Part shown: positions 1-11,345 of the stretch, piece by piece
How the letters are laid out: each line of letters begins with the position of its first letter
How positions within the stretch are numbered: position 1 is the stretch's first letter
DNA from: Gambelia wislizenii
Lineage: Eukaryota > Chordata > Lepidosauria > Squamata > Crotaphytidae
Reading direction: 5' to 3'
DNA length: 64,000 nt
Assembly (NCBI GenBank): GCA_030847615.1
Contig: JAUMIR010000004.1
Location: 221,143,001 to 221,207,000, forward strand
The notes under the pieces: model-generated
Seen by the model: the letters and a program-made list of their open reading frames with translations, nothing else
Told to the model about the DNA's origin: nothing
Databases searched by the model: none
Translations under genes and position numbers: made by a program

Positions 1-1
1 A

Positions 2-434
2 TGCAGCTGTGGACAAGTTTACATAGGGACCATTAAACACAGTGTGCAAACACAAATCAAGGAATATCAGAGACATTGCAGACTGGGCCAACCAGAAAAA
101 TCAGCATTAGCAGAACATGTTATAATCCAACCTGGACACAAAATGTTATTTATAAAACACAGAAATTCTAGACCAGGCCAACAACTATCATGTCAGAATG
201 CACAGAGAAGCTATTGAAATCCACAAACACCTGGACAACTTCAACAGGAAAGAAGAAACCTTAAAAGTAAACAAAATCTGGCACCCAGTTTTGAAATACA
301 ATAGAATCAAAACTCAACACTTACAAAGGAATTCCATTCAGGGACAGGAGGATTTCCAGCAGATAATGGGCTATCAACCAACCATTAGCCAAACAGACAC
401 TAATGAGCCTTGCATTTCTATACCCAAGAACTAA
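2..434 (+). pseudogene. Penelope GIY-YIG endonuclease remnant
   Basis: In frame 2 the first 65 or so codons read like the start of a Penelope GIY-YIG domain, with VYIG at 17-28 and a stretch similar to the family's RLGQPEKSALAEH at about 89-127. Near 170-185 the similarity moves to frame 3, where YHVRMHREAIEIHKH is read from about 185 onward; REAIEI is a recognisable C-terminal motif of the domain. At least one frameshift therefore separates the two halves. In Penelope elements this domain nicks the target to prime insertion. No intact start is visible and a stop ends the frame at 434. Confidence 0.7.
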
Positions 435-515
435 CTATTCAATTGCACAAATTTACATATATTCCTCTTCAGGGGTTCACAGCATATAAACCCCAGACAC
501 ATTCCTACCCAACCA

Positions 516-558
516 TTCTCTGAAGATGCCAGCCACAGATGCAGGTGAAACGTCAGAA
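516..558 (+). ncRNA. Minimal hammerhead ribozyme motif in Penelope terminal region
   Basis: Elements in order: stem I strand TTCT (516-519); core CTGAAGA (520-526, fits CUGANGA); stem II TGCC (527-530) facing GGT (544-546) with one weakened pair; core GAAA (547-550); then CGTC (551-554), so stem III is only the two-pair ACGU; then AGAA (555-558), complementary to TTCT as stem I. Cleavage would follow C554. Minimal hammerheads with a two-pair, loopless stem III have been described in Penelope-like elements and are thought to work as dimers. Activity of this copy is inference. Confidence 0.6.
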
Positions 559-694
559 AGAAACTATTCCAGAACACAGCCTCACAGCCCGGAAAAAAAC
601 AAAGTAAAATCTATCTTCAGTTTGTAGCCCATCTTCTAGTTAGTAATGCTACACAAATCAATATGAATTTGATCACACTGCACGAGGAGTCTTA

Positions 695-896
695 GGATGC
701 ATCTACACTGTAGAAATAATGCAGTTTGACACCACTTTAAGTGCCATAGCTCCATCCTGGGATTTGTAGTTTTACAAGGTCTTTAGCCTTCTCTGCCAAA
801 GAGTGTTGGTACCTCACAAAACAGGATTCTGTAGGATGGAGCCATGGCAGTTAAAGTGGTGTCAAAGTGTCTTATTTCTACATTGGAGATGCACCC
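695..896. mobile_element. MITE with 3-bp TSD (TTA)
   Basis: Long imperfect inverted repeats start GGATGCATCTACAC on the left and GGGTGCATCTCCA on the reverse of the right end, continuing inward through the stretch with CAGTTTGACACCACTTTAA. TTA occurs directly outside both ends (692-694 and 897-899). No coding capacity. The termini resemble those of the elements at 5118, 44092, 45525, 52029, 54113 and 62991. A 3-bp duplication is compatible with PIF/Harbinger, but the class is not proven. Confidence 0.7.
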
Positions 897-899
897 TTA

Positions 900-2091
900 A
901 GACAGCTAAGATCTAAATTATTGGGGATCTGTGCCTAATCAGGGAAAACAAATACAGGGAAAAGGGATATTTTTTGTTGAGTATTTAAACCAATATTTCT
1001 TCTTTTTCTTCCTCTGAGGTTTCTATCAGAGAAAACTTTGGCTGTTCATGGAATTCCAATTCATGTGTGTGTCTTCCATTTATAACCTTTCTACGTTTTT
1101 CCTACTGTTGCTTTCTGTCTGTCCTCCTGCCCACCTTATACAGAAAATCCATTAAGGAGGGGACAATGGAATCGTTTCATCATGTGTTTGACTGGTTGCC
1201 CGAGGAGGCCTTTTGTAACTCATACTTTCAGAGGAAATACACATCTGAACCATTCTCCAGAACATCCACTACTTAGCATGCCACCGGCTTCCCTACTCCC
1301 TATCCATTTATAACCTCTCCACTGTGGGGTTGGATCTGCTACTACCTAAATAATGGACACTGTTGTTGTACCTTCAAATTCAGAATCACAGAGGTTGAAC
1401 TGGCGGGATACCTAGCAGAACCTCTGTCATAGCATGCCTGTGAACCTTAAAACAAAAGTAGTCCTGGGTGTTTCTGCTTATTTCTAGTAACTTCCTGTGA
1501 CTTTATTATATTTTAAGGTGTGTATGTGTGTGTGTGAAATTCAGTGTGTAGAGACCAAAATTTCATTCCTTTCTTTTGTTGGAAAATATCTGAAAAAGCA
1601 GTGAGCAGTGGTTTGTGAAATAGTACATAGTTGTGGGTAAGCGTAGGAGGTTGGGTAGCTCACAAAATCAGAAACTGGTGTTTTAAAAAGCCAGACTGGT
1701 TTAGTCACCTGTTATTCTTACAGCTAAATGCTGACTCAAATGAAGAGATGGACTCTGGGGAGTAAAGAACTTCTTTTATTTAGATACACCCCTTCAGACT
1801 TCTTTTTTTAAATGCAGGTGAACCTCAGTCCAGATGGCTTGCTTGTATTCATCCAGCTGCAGTGTCCTGGGGAGAGCTTAACTGTTTATGTCCCTCCTAA
1901 CCATGGCCGCAGTTGGGTCATGTTTGTGTGACTAGTTAGTCTAGAATTTTGTTTCTCTCCAGGATTTACAAAGTTGGGCTGCAAGTCAGGTCACCCAAAC
2001 ATGCTTTATTCGTCTTTTAATTTATACTGTGATCCTATGTATATTTAGTTGAATTAAGTACTCATGGGTTGGAGCCAGACTAAAGTTGTTT
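900..2091. other. No recognised feature
   Basis: AT-rich single-copy-looking sequence. A short TG run lies near 1520-1538. The open frame at 1067-1276 has no recognisable motif and looks like chance. I see no gene. Confidence 0.5.
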
Positions 2092-2198
2092 GTTCTTCTT
2101 CGTGGTCTCTGTGAATCCACACATAATGGGTTATTCTGCTCTGCGCAGGCGCAGAATAACCCATTTTGTGTGAATTCACAGATGACCACTCGAAGAAC
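2092..2198. mobile_element. Palindromic MITE-like foldback
   Basis: Two arms of about 49 bp (2092-2140 and 2150-2198) form a near-perfect palindrome, starting GTTCTTC and meeting around the centre CTGCGCAGGCGCAG. Just outside the right arm is CAGGTAAGC (about 2207-2215), a strong splice-donor-like sequence. No coding capacity and no clear target duplication. Confidence 0.55.
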
Positions 2199-4428
2199 TA
2201 CAGTTACAGGTAAGCAACCTGTCCATCTTAGTTCTCATTGTAATCTATAGATATATGTAATTACTAATTTCCCATTTATTTCAATGGGGAAGTGCTGGCC
2301 CCAAGACATTCTGGTGTCAGAGACAAAGGATAAAGTGGCTACCCACTCAGTTCTATGTACAGAAGTCGACTGGACTTGGTGTTGAATCTTACTTCAATAG
2401 AGACAGTGGAATAGCTAGTTCAGGGGTAAAGGCAGGCTTTGTGGCATGCACAGCTGTGTCCTCAAGGAGGGGGGAATGACCAAGGGTGTGCTAGGGTGTT
2501 GCCACAACTGCCCCAAACTTTCTGAGTGCTACCTGAGGCAGTTCTTTCAGTCTGCCTAATGGTAAGAATGGCTCTGAAATGAGAATTAAGCTAAATTATC
2601 TTAGGACTCATCTACATGGGACAGAATACTCTGGCTCTCTAGTCCAGCTTTGGCAGCATTACAAATAGAAAAGTTGGTGCAGACCTTTAAACATATGGTG
2701 TAAGAATTTTCATCAATAAAGAATCATTGCCCTAATACTCCAAACATCTAAAGTTTCAGAATCATGTACAGTACTTTGATCTGGCTTTAGCCAGCTGCCC
2801 TAGCTGTTTTCTTCCCTAGCTAGCTATGCTCCTCTGTTTGCTACTCTGGACTAGAAGAAGTGATTTTAGTTTGGAGTGAGGTGCTAGCCCTGTGGATTAA
2901 GGTTTTACTGCATAATTGTCTATTCAATACAGCTTAAAGGCTGTGGAACTGGTGCAGCTGTGCAATCTAAATGGCTAGCTTCCTTAAGCCAGTGCAGTGT
3001 TAAGCTGAAGGGAAAATGACAGTCTTTCCAGGGATGCTTCCTGTCTTCCTACTTGTGCTCTATGATGCTGAACTGACAACGCAAGAAATTACCATACAGA
3101 TATTGCCCTAAGAAACATAAGCAGTAACTCTCATCCCTATAAGAATAAGAATAAGGATGAACTATGGCAAGACAGGACAGAGAATCATTGTGCTTAAAGG
3201 GCTGGATCTGGAGCCCAGGTGGATGGCTGAGAAATGTTATGTGTTTGAGAAATGTTATGTGTTTGAGTTGGCAGGAGTGATAAACAGATGAGTAAAATGA
3301 ATAGGAGACACAAGAATGTTACAGAATGAGCCTTAGTAGATGAGTAACTACAGTATATGGAAGAATTAGCAAGGAGGATCGAAGTGAGTAGTGTCTGGGC
3401 AAGTCAGAAAATTAGCCTGTGCCTGCTAGAATGTTACTGTCTATCTTGGCAGTGTGTCTATAGGTGATGAGGACCATGAGGAATTCTCAGAATTGTGCTG
3501 TAAATACATACAATTAAATAAGACCGCAGTGGAATTGTTCTCCTGCTTCCACTGACCTCACTCTCTCCCTTGATTGTATTGTCCCCATTGGCACAAATTT
3601 AGAAAAAAAAGCCCTTTGTACATTCAGGATTATGTTATCTCAGTAATGTTTGGATTGTGCAGATTAAACAGCACAGGAAGTGGCTAGTGTTACCACTACT
3701 AGAGTAGCTTTCTCTGAGAGTCATAAAAAAGACATTTCCATGCTGGATTACACCAAATTACTATCTAGTATAGTATTCTAGGATTACTGTTGCTATTACT
3801 AATTTTTATTGTCATTTGAGTACTATATAAATAACGAAACAGTTAATACAATTTATAATTAAACAAAAGTCATGAGGGAATGAAAGTCATGATGGAATCA
3901 TATGATGTGCTTAACTGAAGCTTTGAAACTTAACAATTAAGGAGATAGTCTCCTAAGGTTAGATATAGAACCAATAAAGTGCATCTTTCCAGAGTTAGCT
4001 TCTATGCTAGGTGGCTGTACTGTTATCTTCCAGCTTCTCTTTTATTAACATAGCTAATAAAAGGAAACCAAACAATTTCAGATGTATCATTGTCTTTTTG
4101 CTTTCTTGCTTAAGCTTTCAATAGTGATCACAAATCTTGGAAAGTTTACAAGCAGGGCATCTAATATTTGGAGCTATATATTCTTTCAATATTATGCATG
4201 TTAAAATATATCTTCTGTGTTTCTACACAATGTCGTGTTTCCAAGGGTGGGACAGAGAAGATATCCCCCCTCTGAACTTCATAATCTGACAAACACATAT
4301 ATGGAAAGGTACTCAATCAACTATTGAGATCTTGCTCTATTTAGAGCTTTGAAAGTTATCACCAACTTCTTGAACTTATTGACAGCCAGTGTAATTCATT
4401 TAAAACCAGTATATATTTGTATATGATG
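2199..4428. other. No gene seen; one 20-bp tandem duplication
   Basis: No repeat or coding feature I can name. A 20-bp unit containing GAGAAATGTTATGTGTTT occurs twice in tandem at about 3230-3268. The rest is AT-rich and unremarkable. Confidence 0.45.
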
Positions 4429-4705
4429 CATACCCTCCAAATGTCCTGATTTGGCAGAGACAGTCCCATTGAATTATTTGTCCTCCCACTTTTGTAGCTG
4501 CTTTTAAAATGTCCCAGTTTCTTTACTTCTCCCACTTTCTGCCTTTACCCTCAGCTTACTTCAATTACTGCAAAAAGCACTGAATGTGAAAAAGCAGATT
4601 GCACTCAATTAACTCAACAGGAAAGGGAGGAGGGGTGGAATCTTGCCCTTCCCAGTAGGCTCAGGCAAAAGCAAACTGTTGCAGCCTCTTCCAGCTTTTG
4701 TGCAA
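4429..4705 (+). mobile_element. MITE of the CATACCCTCC family, 3'-truncated
   Basis: Starts with CATACCCTCCAAA and follows the same internal order as the complete copy at 59622-59990: a TGTCC-rich start, the CTCAGCTTACTTCA block, a CACTCAATTAACTCA block and an AGGCAAAAGCAAACTG block. Similarity stops near 4705, so the right inverted repeat is missing. Non-coding; the class is not resolved. Confidence 0.6.
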
Positions 4706-5114
4706 CCCCTGTGTTATCTTTTAAAATGCAGCCCCATGTAGCTTCAGTGCAGTAATCCAAAGAGAAAGTTACCAATGAAAGAAATACTGTGGCCAGGTTA
4801 TGCCTTTGAACAGGCTGTCTGTGGCCATGGCATGCCAAAGAGGATGTAGAGTCAAACAAATTAGGAATCTCAAAAGAGACAGAATTACAAGTGTAAAGTT
4901 AATCCATTCTCACTATGCTTTCAGGATTATTGGGAGTGTCGGGAAGCATGTGGATATGGGTGATTCAACGGCCTAAGAGTAAAGAATGTTTTTCAGTCTG
5001 TGGGCTCATTCCTTTGTTGTTAATCTTATAGTATTGGAGAAGGCCAAATTAAGAAGAGGGAATGACTAACACTTAGCTGCCCAAATGACCACCCTCTTCT
5101 GAAAATTGCTTCTC
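4706..5114. other. No recognised feature
   Basis: No named repeat. The minus-strand open frame at 4614-4859 overlaps the MITE and has no recognisable domain. Confidence 0.4.
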
Positions 5115-5117
5115 ATG

Positions 5118-5342
5118 GGGCCCTTCACACTACACAATTATAGCACTATGATTCCAAATTAAATGCTATGGGTCCATCCTATAGAATCCTGGGGTTTGTA
5201 GTCCTGGTTGAGGCACAAGAGCTCTCTGGCAAAAAAATTGAATGGCCATTCATTAAACTCCAAATCCCAGGATTCCATAAGATGGAATCTTGGCAATGAA
5301 CATGGAATCACAGTGCTCTAATATTATAGTGTGAAAGGGCCC
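5118..5342. mobile_element. MITE with 3-bp TSD (ATG)
   Basis: The terminal inverted repeats GGGCCCTTCACACTA and, on the reverse of the right end, GGGCCCTTTCACACTA are flanked by ATG on both sides (5115-5117 and 5343-5345). Inner arms around TCCATCCTATAGAATCC and its counterpart give a long hairpin. 225 bp, no open frame of its own. Confidence 0.72.
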
Positions 5343-6559
5343 ATGTTGTATACAAAAAAATACTCCACTGGCAACAATTGAAATGGTAATACATGCTGCT
5401 CTCTCTCTCTCTTTGTGCATGTGTGCACATGCACTCAACCAGGAACTGGTCTGGTATGAATTGCATCTGGCTGGCAGGCTAACGGTTCAACACTACTCCT
5501 ATGAAAGATGTTCTGTACCTGGACATTAAAAAAAGTATGACCAAGTCCTTGAGAAAAGGCTTCTGAGCAAATGTAGCAGCTATAATGTAAGATGACAGTG
5601 ATTTCTTATTGATTATTAATTGGCTAAAGAACAGGAAACATAGAAAATATGAAATGGGCACAACATATTAATAACATACTTGATAATGCTGACCTTTTAT
5701 GGCCTATAAGGTCCCACATTTTGATACCTAATTGCAGTGTGCACGTGACTGGGAAGGATTAACTTTCCAACAGGAAGTACTCCCCTTCCACATTACCACC
5801 AGATATCAATTAAATCTGGTTGCAATGGGGAGTTCTTCCTCCCAGATCTCATGGTTTTGTGTGTGTAGGAGAGGGCATCTCTTTTATGTGTGTCTACGCA
5901 TGTGCTTTACAAGCCTAGGGCATGGTCATAAAGAGACAGTATTTAAACAGATATGTAGAACTGGAAAAGGGCACCCAAAATGGTGGGGTGGGGCATGCAG
6001 CAGCTCCCTACAAGGAAAGATTAAAATATTGAGAGCTCATCAGAAATAAAGATGAGTAAGGGAGATTGTCTCATCATAGGGTTTCCATGGTAGAAGACAT
6101 TAAAAAATGATTCACCAGTGTCTCTTCTGCACAGTACTAACAAGTGTTACTTATGGTGCCACTGGTGTTGTCTGTGAGAGATCTGGTGTTGTCTGTGAGA
6201 GATCTTCTACAAGTGTCACCATCCACCCACTTCCGCATTATTGCTGCTGCCTTGTAGCTGTTTGGCACATTTAGTATGGCTCCTCAGCAATAGCCTGTTG
6301 GATGTGGGAAACCCTACCACCACCACCAGCATAGCTTCTTGCCTCACAGGAACATGCAGGGGGGGATACAGTATTAGGAGAGACAATGATGCTTGGTAGG
6401 GTAGAAGGCAGTAGAAAAAGGGAGAACTGCATTACAGGTGGATACAGGAAGCCACACCTGCCCTGATTTTGTATCATCTGAGCAGGGCTGTTGATGGCAA
6501 CTTGGAGGTCTCTCATTCATAGTTGACTTAATGGCAGTTAAAAATAACAAGGGGGATAT
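5343..6559. other. No gene seen; 21-bp duplication
   Basis: A CT-rich run lies near 5398-5412 and a 21-bp unit starting CTGGTGTTGTC is present twice, at 6162-6182 and 6183-6203. The 105-codon frame at 5732-6049 has no recognisable domain and I treat it as chance. Confidence 0.45.
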
Positions 6560-6812
6560 AATAGAAGTTTATACTTTAGAGGTTTGCTCTATATTATATT
6601 GTATTTTTTGTGTTTTAATTGGATAATTTGTTTTACAATTGTATTGTATAGTTTTATATTTTATCATTTCTTCCTTTCTCTTGCTCTCTTTATATATATT
6701 TTAGATTGTACACCTTTGGCAGGACCCACTGTTGTTGGTTGTTTCACTTGTAAAGCACCATGTACATTGATGGTGCTATATAAATAGACAATGATGATTA
6801 TGATGATACATT
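6560..6812 (+). mobile_element. L2-type LINE 3' end
   Basis: Ends with the L2-like 3' signature TAGATTGTACACCTTTGG, then a spacer, then GTACATTGATGGTGCTATA and a GAT/ATG-rich tail. The copy at 41140-41262 ends the same way. No coding remnant is attached; the left limit is approximate. Confidence 0.6.
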
Positions 6813-7223
6813 TACACAAGGTGTGAAGAAAGTAGATAGTGTTACAATGCAAACTCATTTATAGATGTATGATAATGCACGTAGATATCTGAACATCTGT
6901 TGGAACCTTATATCAAAGGGACCTTTAACTTTAAAGTGACAAATGGAGGACTCTAATATGCACTTTATTACCCTAATCCCCCCAAAAGAGAGAATATGAT
7001 TATGGGCACTATTGAGATGAAACCAAAATGACTCAGGAGATTATTACACAAGGCTAGAAAAGTGGAATTAAAGCAGGAGAGTAGTATCTATGGCCAAACC
7101 TTATCACATGACATCATGACTGTCCTGTAGGTGGCATGTATTCAAACTGTTACTGCAGTGTCTCTCTTAATTGATGGGGAAAGCCCTTCAGTGGCTCTAA
7201 CATTGCTATTGTTCTGCTCTTTG
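6813..7223. other. No recognised feature
   Basis: No gene, structured repeat or coding similarity seen. Confidence 0.4.
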
Positions 7224-7503
7224 CCCTGGTGTGATAGGTCCCTTCACTTCAGTTCCAGCATTACAGCAGTCAGTGCCATGAGGGGACCTTAATCTCCTCC
7301 TCTTCCTGCTCCCACTTGCTATTCCTAAGCAGGTTAACATACGCAAACATAGCAAAGATTAAAAAAAAAACCCAACAGGAATGGAGTTAGTCTACTTCAG
7401 AATAGCAAGGGGGAGGGGGCAGTAGAGGAGGAGATCATAGCCCCCCTCAGGGACCAACTGCTGTAATGCTGGAACTGTAGTGAAGAGACTTATCACAGCA
7501 GGG
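7224..7503. mobile_element. MITE-like element with about 100-bp inverted repeats
   Basis: The left arm begins CCCTGGTGTGATAGGTC and the reverse of the right arm begins CCCTGCTGTGATAAGTC. Similarity continues for about 100 bp through TTCCAGCATTACAGCAG and CTCCTCCTC. The centre is A-rich (about 7363-7372). Non-coding; no target duplication could be fixed. Confidence 0.6.
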
Positions 7504-8661
7504 AGGTTTTCAAAGTAATGCAGTTGCATGAAAGAAGAGAGGTGTGATAAGAAATGTTTTCAAAACGGTATGTTCCTGGTTCCTTTCATAATGGGATTGC
7601 CCTGAGATACTAGTCTCATGTGATAATCTCCTCAGTTATATTTATAGAAAAGGAAGGAGGTGAAGGAGGGCTTAGATTAGATGAAACATGGTGAAAGTGA
7701 TCTAGTAAGGGAGCTGATGCCAAATAAGGAGACAGGAAGGTGATCAAAGCCAGACAGACATAGGAGAATCCTAATCAGGTTGGCAAGATATCAAAAATGT
7801 AAATAACATTTTACTTGGAGGGACACATATTACTCAGAATGTTAGTGAGGCAGGAAAGGAAACAGAATGGGGAACAGAAAGGAAATTGGAGCATAAATCT
7901 TACCTTTTCATGCTAAGGCAGGAGTTACAAATAAAAACAGTGTTGACAAAAATAAGAAAGGGAAAAGCTGTATTGCTGAGCAAGTAACAGACCCTCCTCT
8001 AATAAGAATTCCCTTTTAAAGACTTATATTTGGAGAGGGGTTCATTGTAAAATATAGCTGGTCTAAAAACTGTGTGGAAATCAGGTGAAGAGTGTTTTGT
8101 AATGTTTGTATTCTGTTTGGCTGAGGAAATCTACACCTATATTACATTAGTGCCTACAACACAGTTTTAAAAAACTAAATTATTACAGTATAAAGCATTG
8201 TAGCTCCCTGCCCCCATGCCTTAAACTGGACCTGGTTATGAATTAATGAATGAATGGGGGTGGGCATTTCTGTTGTTCCCTGTCCCTAGACCACCGATGG
8301 TGATCTTAACCCCTGTTTCAGAGACTTCTGCCTCAATGGAAAAGAAATATGAAGAGGTTTAGTTTACAGCAGTGGAGGTTTATTTTCTTGCAGAACCAAA
8401 GAGGAATTTGCATGCACGTTTCATATGTGAGGCAAAATCTGAATGGTTGTGAAGAACTTTGGGGATGCAGGTCTGACAAGTGGTTTGGAAATAGGTGGAA
8501 GGAAGTGATGGGGGGCAGGGAAGAAACCCAAAGGGTTAGGGTCCAGTTATAGATCAGAATTGTGCTAACACAAGCTGTCCAGAGCCCAAGGGAATAGGTG
8601 AGTTGTTCCAGTGAGGTCTCAGTTTTAGCTGAGTCATTCCATTGACTTTGTGCCCCTGTTG
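7504..8661. other. No recognised feature
   Basis: AT-rich sequence without a repeat I can name. The 67-codon frame at 8349-8552 shows no domain. Confidence 0.4.
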
Positions 8662-8897
8662 AGGATGTTGTTGTTTTTGTTGTTGTGTGCCCTCAAGTTG
8701 TTTCATTACCCTATTGTGAGGTTTTCTTGGCAAGCTTTGTTCAGAGGGGATTTGCCTTTGCCTTCCCCTGAGGCTGAGATACTATGACTTGCCCAAAAGT
8801 CACCCAGTGGGTTTCTATAGCTGAGTGGGGATTGAAACCCTGTTCTCCAGAGTCATAGTCCAGTGTTCACACCACTACACTATGTTGGCTCTGCTGA
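8662..8897 (-). mobile_element. tRNA-derived SINE
   Basis: Read on the minus strand: a tRNA-like head with an A-box-like segment (AGTGTAGTGGTGTG) and a degenerate B box (GGTTTCAATCC), a conserved body including GGGTGACTTTTGGGCAAG, and a 3' tail ending in GCACACAACAACAA. Full-length siblings lie at 42722, 60098 and 62306 in the same orientation. Confidence 0.75.
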
Positions 8898-9929
8898 GGA
8901 GTACAGAACCTTATAGTAGCAGCCCTGCGATCAGTTCCACAGTTTCTTGCTGGCCATGTGTCTTTTCTCAGATAGCAGGCTCTGTAGGCTGTAGTGCCCT
9001 TGAGGGTGAGGATGCCTCCCCCTCAATAGTATCCAGGCCCTAGGGATGCAAAATCTTGGAGTCCAGGTGCAGAGATTTCAGAGGCAGGGGCCTTTGATGG
9101 TGCTTACGTGCTAACATGGGGTCAGCATCTCCACTAGCTTCTTGCCTTTTGTGTTCATGTCCAGATCACATATGGAATCAAGAGTCATGCCCACCAGTGA
9201 TTTTCAGTCTTCAGAGCCCAGAATCCTACGGTTTGCTGGAAACTTTCCAAGATTCTCTCAGTGAAATTATATTGATTCAGGTTTAACAACAAACTTTTGT
9301 TTGGAAGTAGATGAATTGGGCTTAAATAATTCTTCTTGTGTCCGAATTGAAACAGTATAAAAATGATTGTGTTTTAGTACTGGTATTTATCCTCTATATA
9401 TAGCCACAGATGAGTTCTGGATTTGTTCTAAGATTTAGGAAGGACCTGAAGTCCTAGGGTTTGATTATACAGGGGGTAAAAATCCAGATGAGATTTTGGA
9501 CTACTTCAGCCTGGAGCTGTAGTGGATGAAAATCAGACTATTCTTGACTAGTTTTAAGTGCCACACCTGCCAAAGCCCGAATCTGCACTTTTTAAAAAAC
9601 GTTTACTGCCTATTGAAAGCTATTACTCATGTTTAACTCTGAGTTCCAGGAAAAGCAAGGTCTGAGTGGTACTCACCCTCTCTGAAGCCAGATTGGGTGG
9701 CTAGATTGTGATGACAAGGCACACATGTGTTCTGCCTTCAGAGAGGGAGACTACTGCTGGTGCTTTGTTTTTCCTGGGCGATTGTGCACTGGAAAATCAA
9801 AGTCCCAGGAGTAGTTGCCCTCAAGCCTTTGGGTTGAGCAGTGTTGCTGAGGAGGGGGGAAATGGCAACATCTCAGCCAACATTTGTCCTTCTTCTCCTC
9901 CCCACCCCCACCCCTGATCCAGTGGTGAT
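8898..9929. other. No gene seen; short imperfect hairpin
   Basis: At about 9676-9752, the segment with CCTCTCTGAAG faces CTTCAGAGAGG across roughly 45 bp, an imperfect inverted repeat. Nothing else is recognised. Confidence 0.4.
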
Positions 9930-10146
9930 GGATTGTTCACACAGCAGTTTTCTCTGGAGTTTCTGGAGAAAACTGCAGGTTTTCTAAAATCTGGATTAAG
10001 GGGATATTCCCCGAGTCTGGTGCAAATAGGGCCATACATCATGTGTCACTATCGCACCAGATTTGGGGGAAGGCCACACATCATGTGCTGTTATCGGGCC
10101 AAATTCGGTGGGGATTGGGGGTTTGTAACTGGTGTAGACAAGCCCC
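9930..10146. mobile_element. Probable MITE related to the 3-bp-TSD group
   Basis: Left end GGATTGTTCACACAGCAG and, reversed, right end GGGGCTTGTCTACACCAG share the ACAC-containing terminal pattern of the elements at 695, 5118 and 62991. Internally there are two diverged copies of a unit holding ATCATGTG and a TATCG segment (about 10030-10110). No target duplication was found, so the ends are provisional. Confidence 0.45.
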
Positions 10147-10194
10147 TAGGGAATGATCCATGTCCCAGAATATTTAGCAGTGCACTAGGCGACC

Positions 10195-11345
10195 ATGACA
10201 GATACATATTTTTATTTAATATCTATCCTGTCTTTCTCCTGGCATGGCATTCAATGCAACTCACAAACATTTTAAAAAGTACATTTAAAAAACTATTAAT
10301 ATTAACATTAAAAAACTAACTAAAAAGTTAAAAAAAGAATCAGAATCAAGTTCTATTTAAAACACACAAGTTAAAAAACAGTTTTAAAAAAGCATGTTCA
10401 AAACATAATGAAACAGAAATACAACACATTCCCCATTAAAAGCCACATCTGCTACATTAAATACATTAAAAACCAATTGCCTGCCTAAATAAAAAGATCT
10501 CTGCCTGCTGGAGGAAAGACAGGAGGGAGGGGGCTAACTCACCCTCCAGTGGAAGGGGTTTCCACAGGCTGCTGCCTGTTTCCTCCCCTAAACATACCTG
10601 TGATGGTGGTGGAACTGAGAGAAAACCCTTATGTGCAGATCTTCAAGCTTGGGAAGGAGCATTTAGGAAGATATCAAGGCTGATTGCATGCTGAATTAAA
10701 CAGCGGGCAGCTGGATGGTTTCTGTGCTGCATTACTGCATGACGTTGTCATTCTTCCATTCCAGTCCTGTGGGACACTAAGGTAAAAATGTGTCTTTTTG
10801 CTAACTGGAAAATCTGTTAGTAAAAAGATATAGTTTTACCTCGGTCTCTCACAGGACCCAAATGGCAGAACACTGGAAGAATGACGTCAGGTAGTAGGGC
10901 AGCATGGAAAGTGGAAACTTCCAGCTGCTCTGCCATTTTATTTCAACATGCGATAAGCCTCATGTCTTTCAGATAGTCTGGACCCAAGCTGTGTAGGGCT
11001 TTAAAGGTCAAAATCAGCACTTTGAATTCTGCCCAGAAACAGATGGACAGCCAGTGGAACTGTTTCAGCAAGGGGGGGTGTTATGTGATCCTGATAACCA
11101 GCCCTAGTCAGCAGCCTGGCCACAGCATTTTGGGCCCACTGAAATTAGTGAACAGTTTCCAAAGGCAGACCAATTTAGAGTGTGTTACAGTATTCAGACA
11201 GGATGTTATCAAGGCATGTGTCATCATAGCTAGATCTGACATCTCAAGTAATGGACACAGCTGGTGCATTGGTTTTAGCTGTGCAAATGCATTCCTGTAT
11301 GATGCAGATATCCATGGGGTCCCTGGCAAACCTATAGGGCTTATT
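10195..11345 (-). mobile_element. CR1/L3-like LINE 3' end, interrupted
   Basis: On the minus strand, broken frames at about 11000-11340 resemble the C-terminus of a CR1/L3-type reverse transcriptase, with fragments like ARLLT, ITPPLL, FHWL, FKVLILTFKALH and LGPDYL. The 3' untranslated region continues to about 10195 through AT-rich sequence. A palindromic element (10724-10907) sits in the 3' region. The same family occurs at 34830-36220 and 39740-42665. Many stops and frameshifts: an old copy. Confidence 0.65.
10724..10907. mobile_element. Palindromic MITE inserted in the LINE
   Basis: Arms of about 60 bp. The left arm has GTGCTGCATTACTGCATGAC, TCATTCTTCCA and GTCCTGTGGGA; the right arm is its imperfect reverse complement. 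The centre contains a small hairpin (CTAACTGGAAAATCTGTTAG). It splits the LINE 3' region and is therefore younger than that LINE. Confidence 0.6.

Larger units (their letters stand above)
1..600 (+). mobile_element. Penelope-like element, 3' portion
   Basis: The window opens inside a Penelope-like retroelement. A GIY-YIG endonuclease remnant lies at about 2-434, followed by the terminal region that holds a hammerhead-like motif at 516-558 and the characteristic ending around 560-600. Related terminal sequence recurs as a foldback at 34246-34412. The 5' part, including any reverse transcriptase, lies outside the window or is missing. Coding frames are broken, so this copy is dead. The right boundary is approximate. 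Confidence 0.75.

Noticed and set aside
5732..6049. 105-codon open frame
   Set aside because: No recognisable domain, no splice or promoter context, and length within what chance gives in 64 kb.
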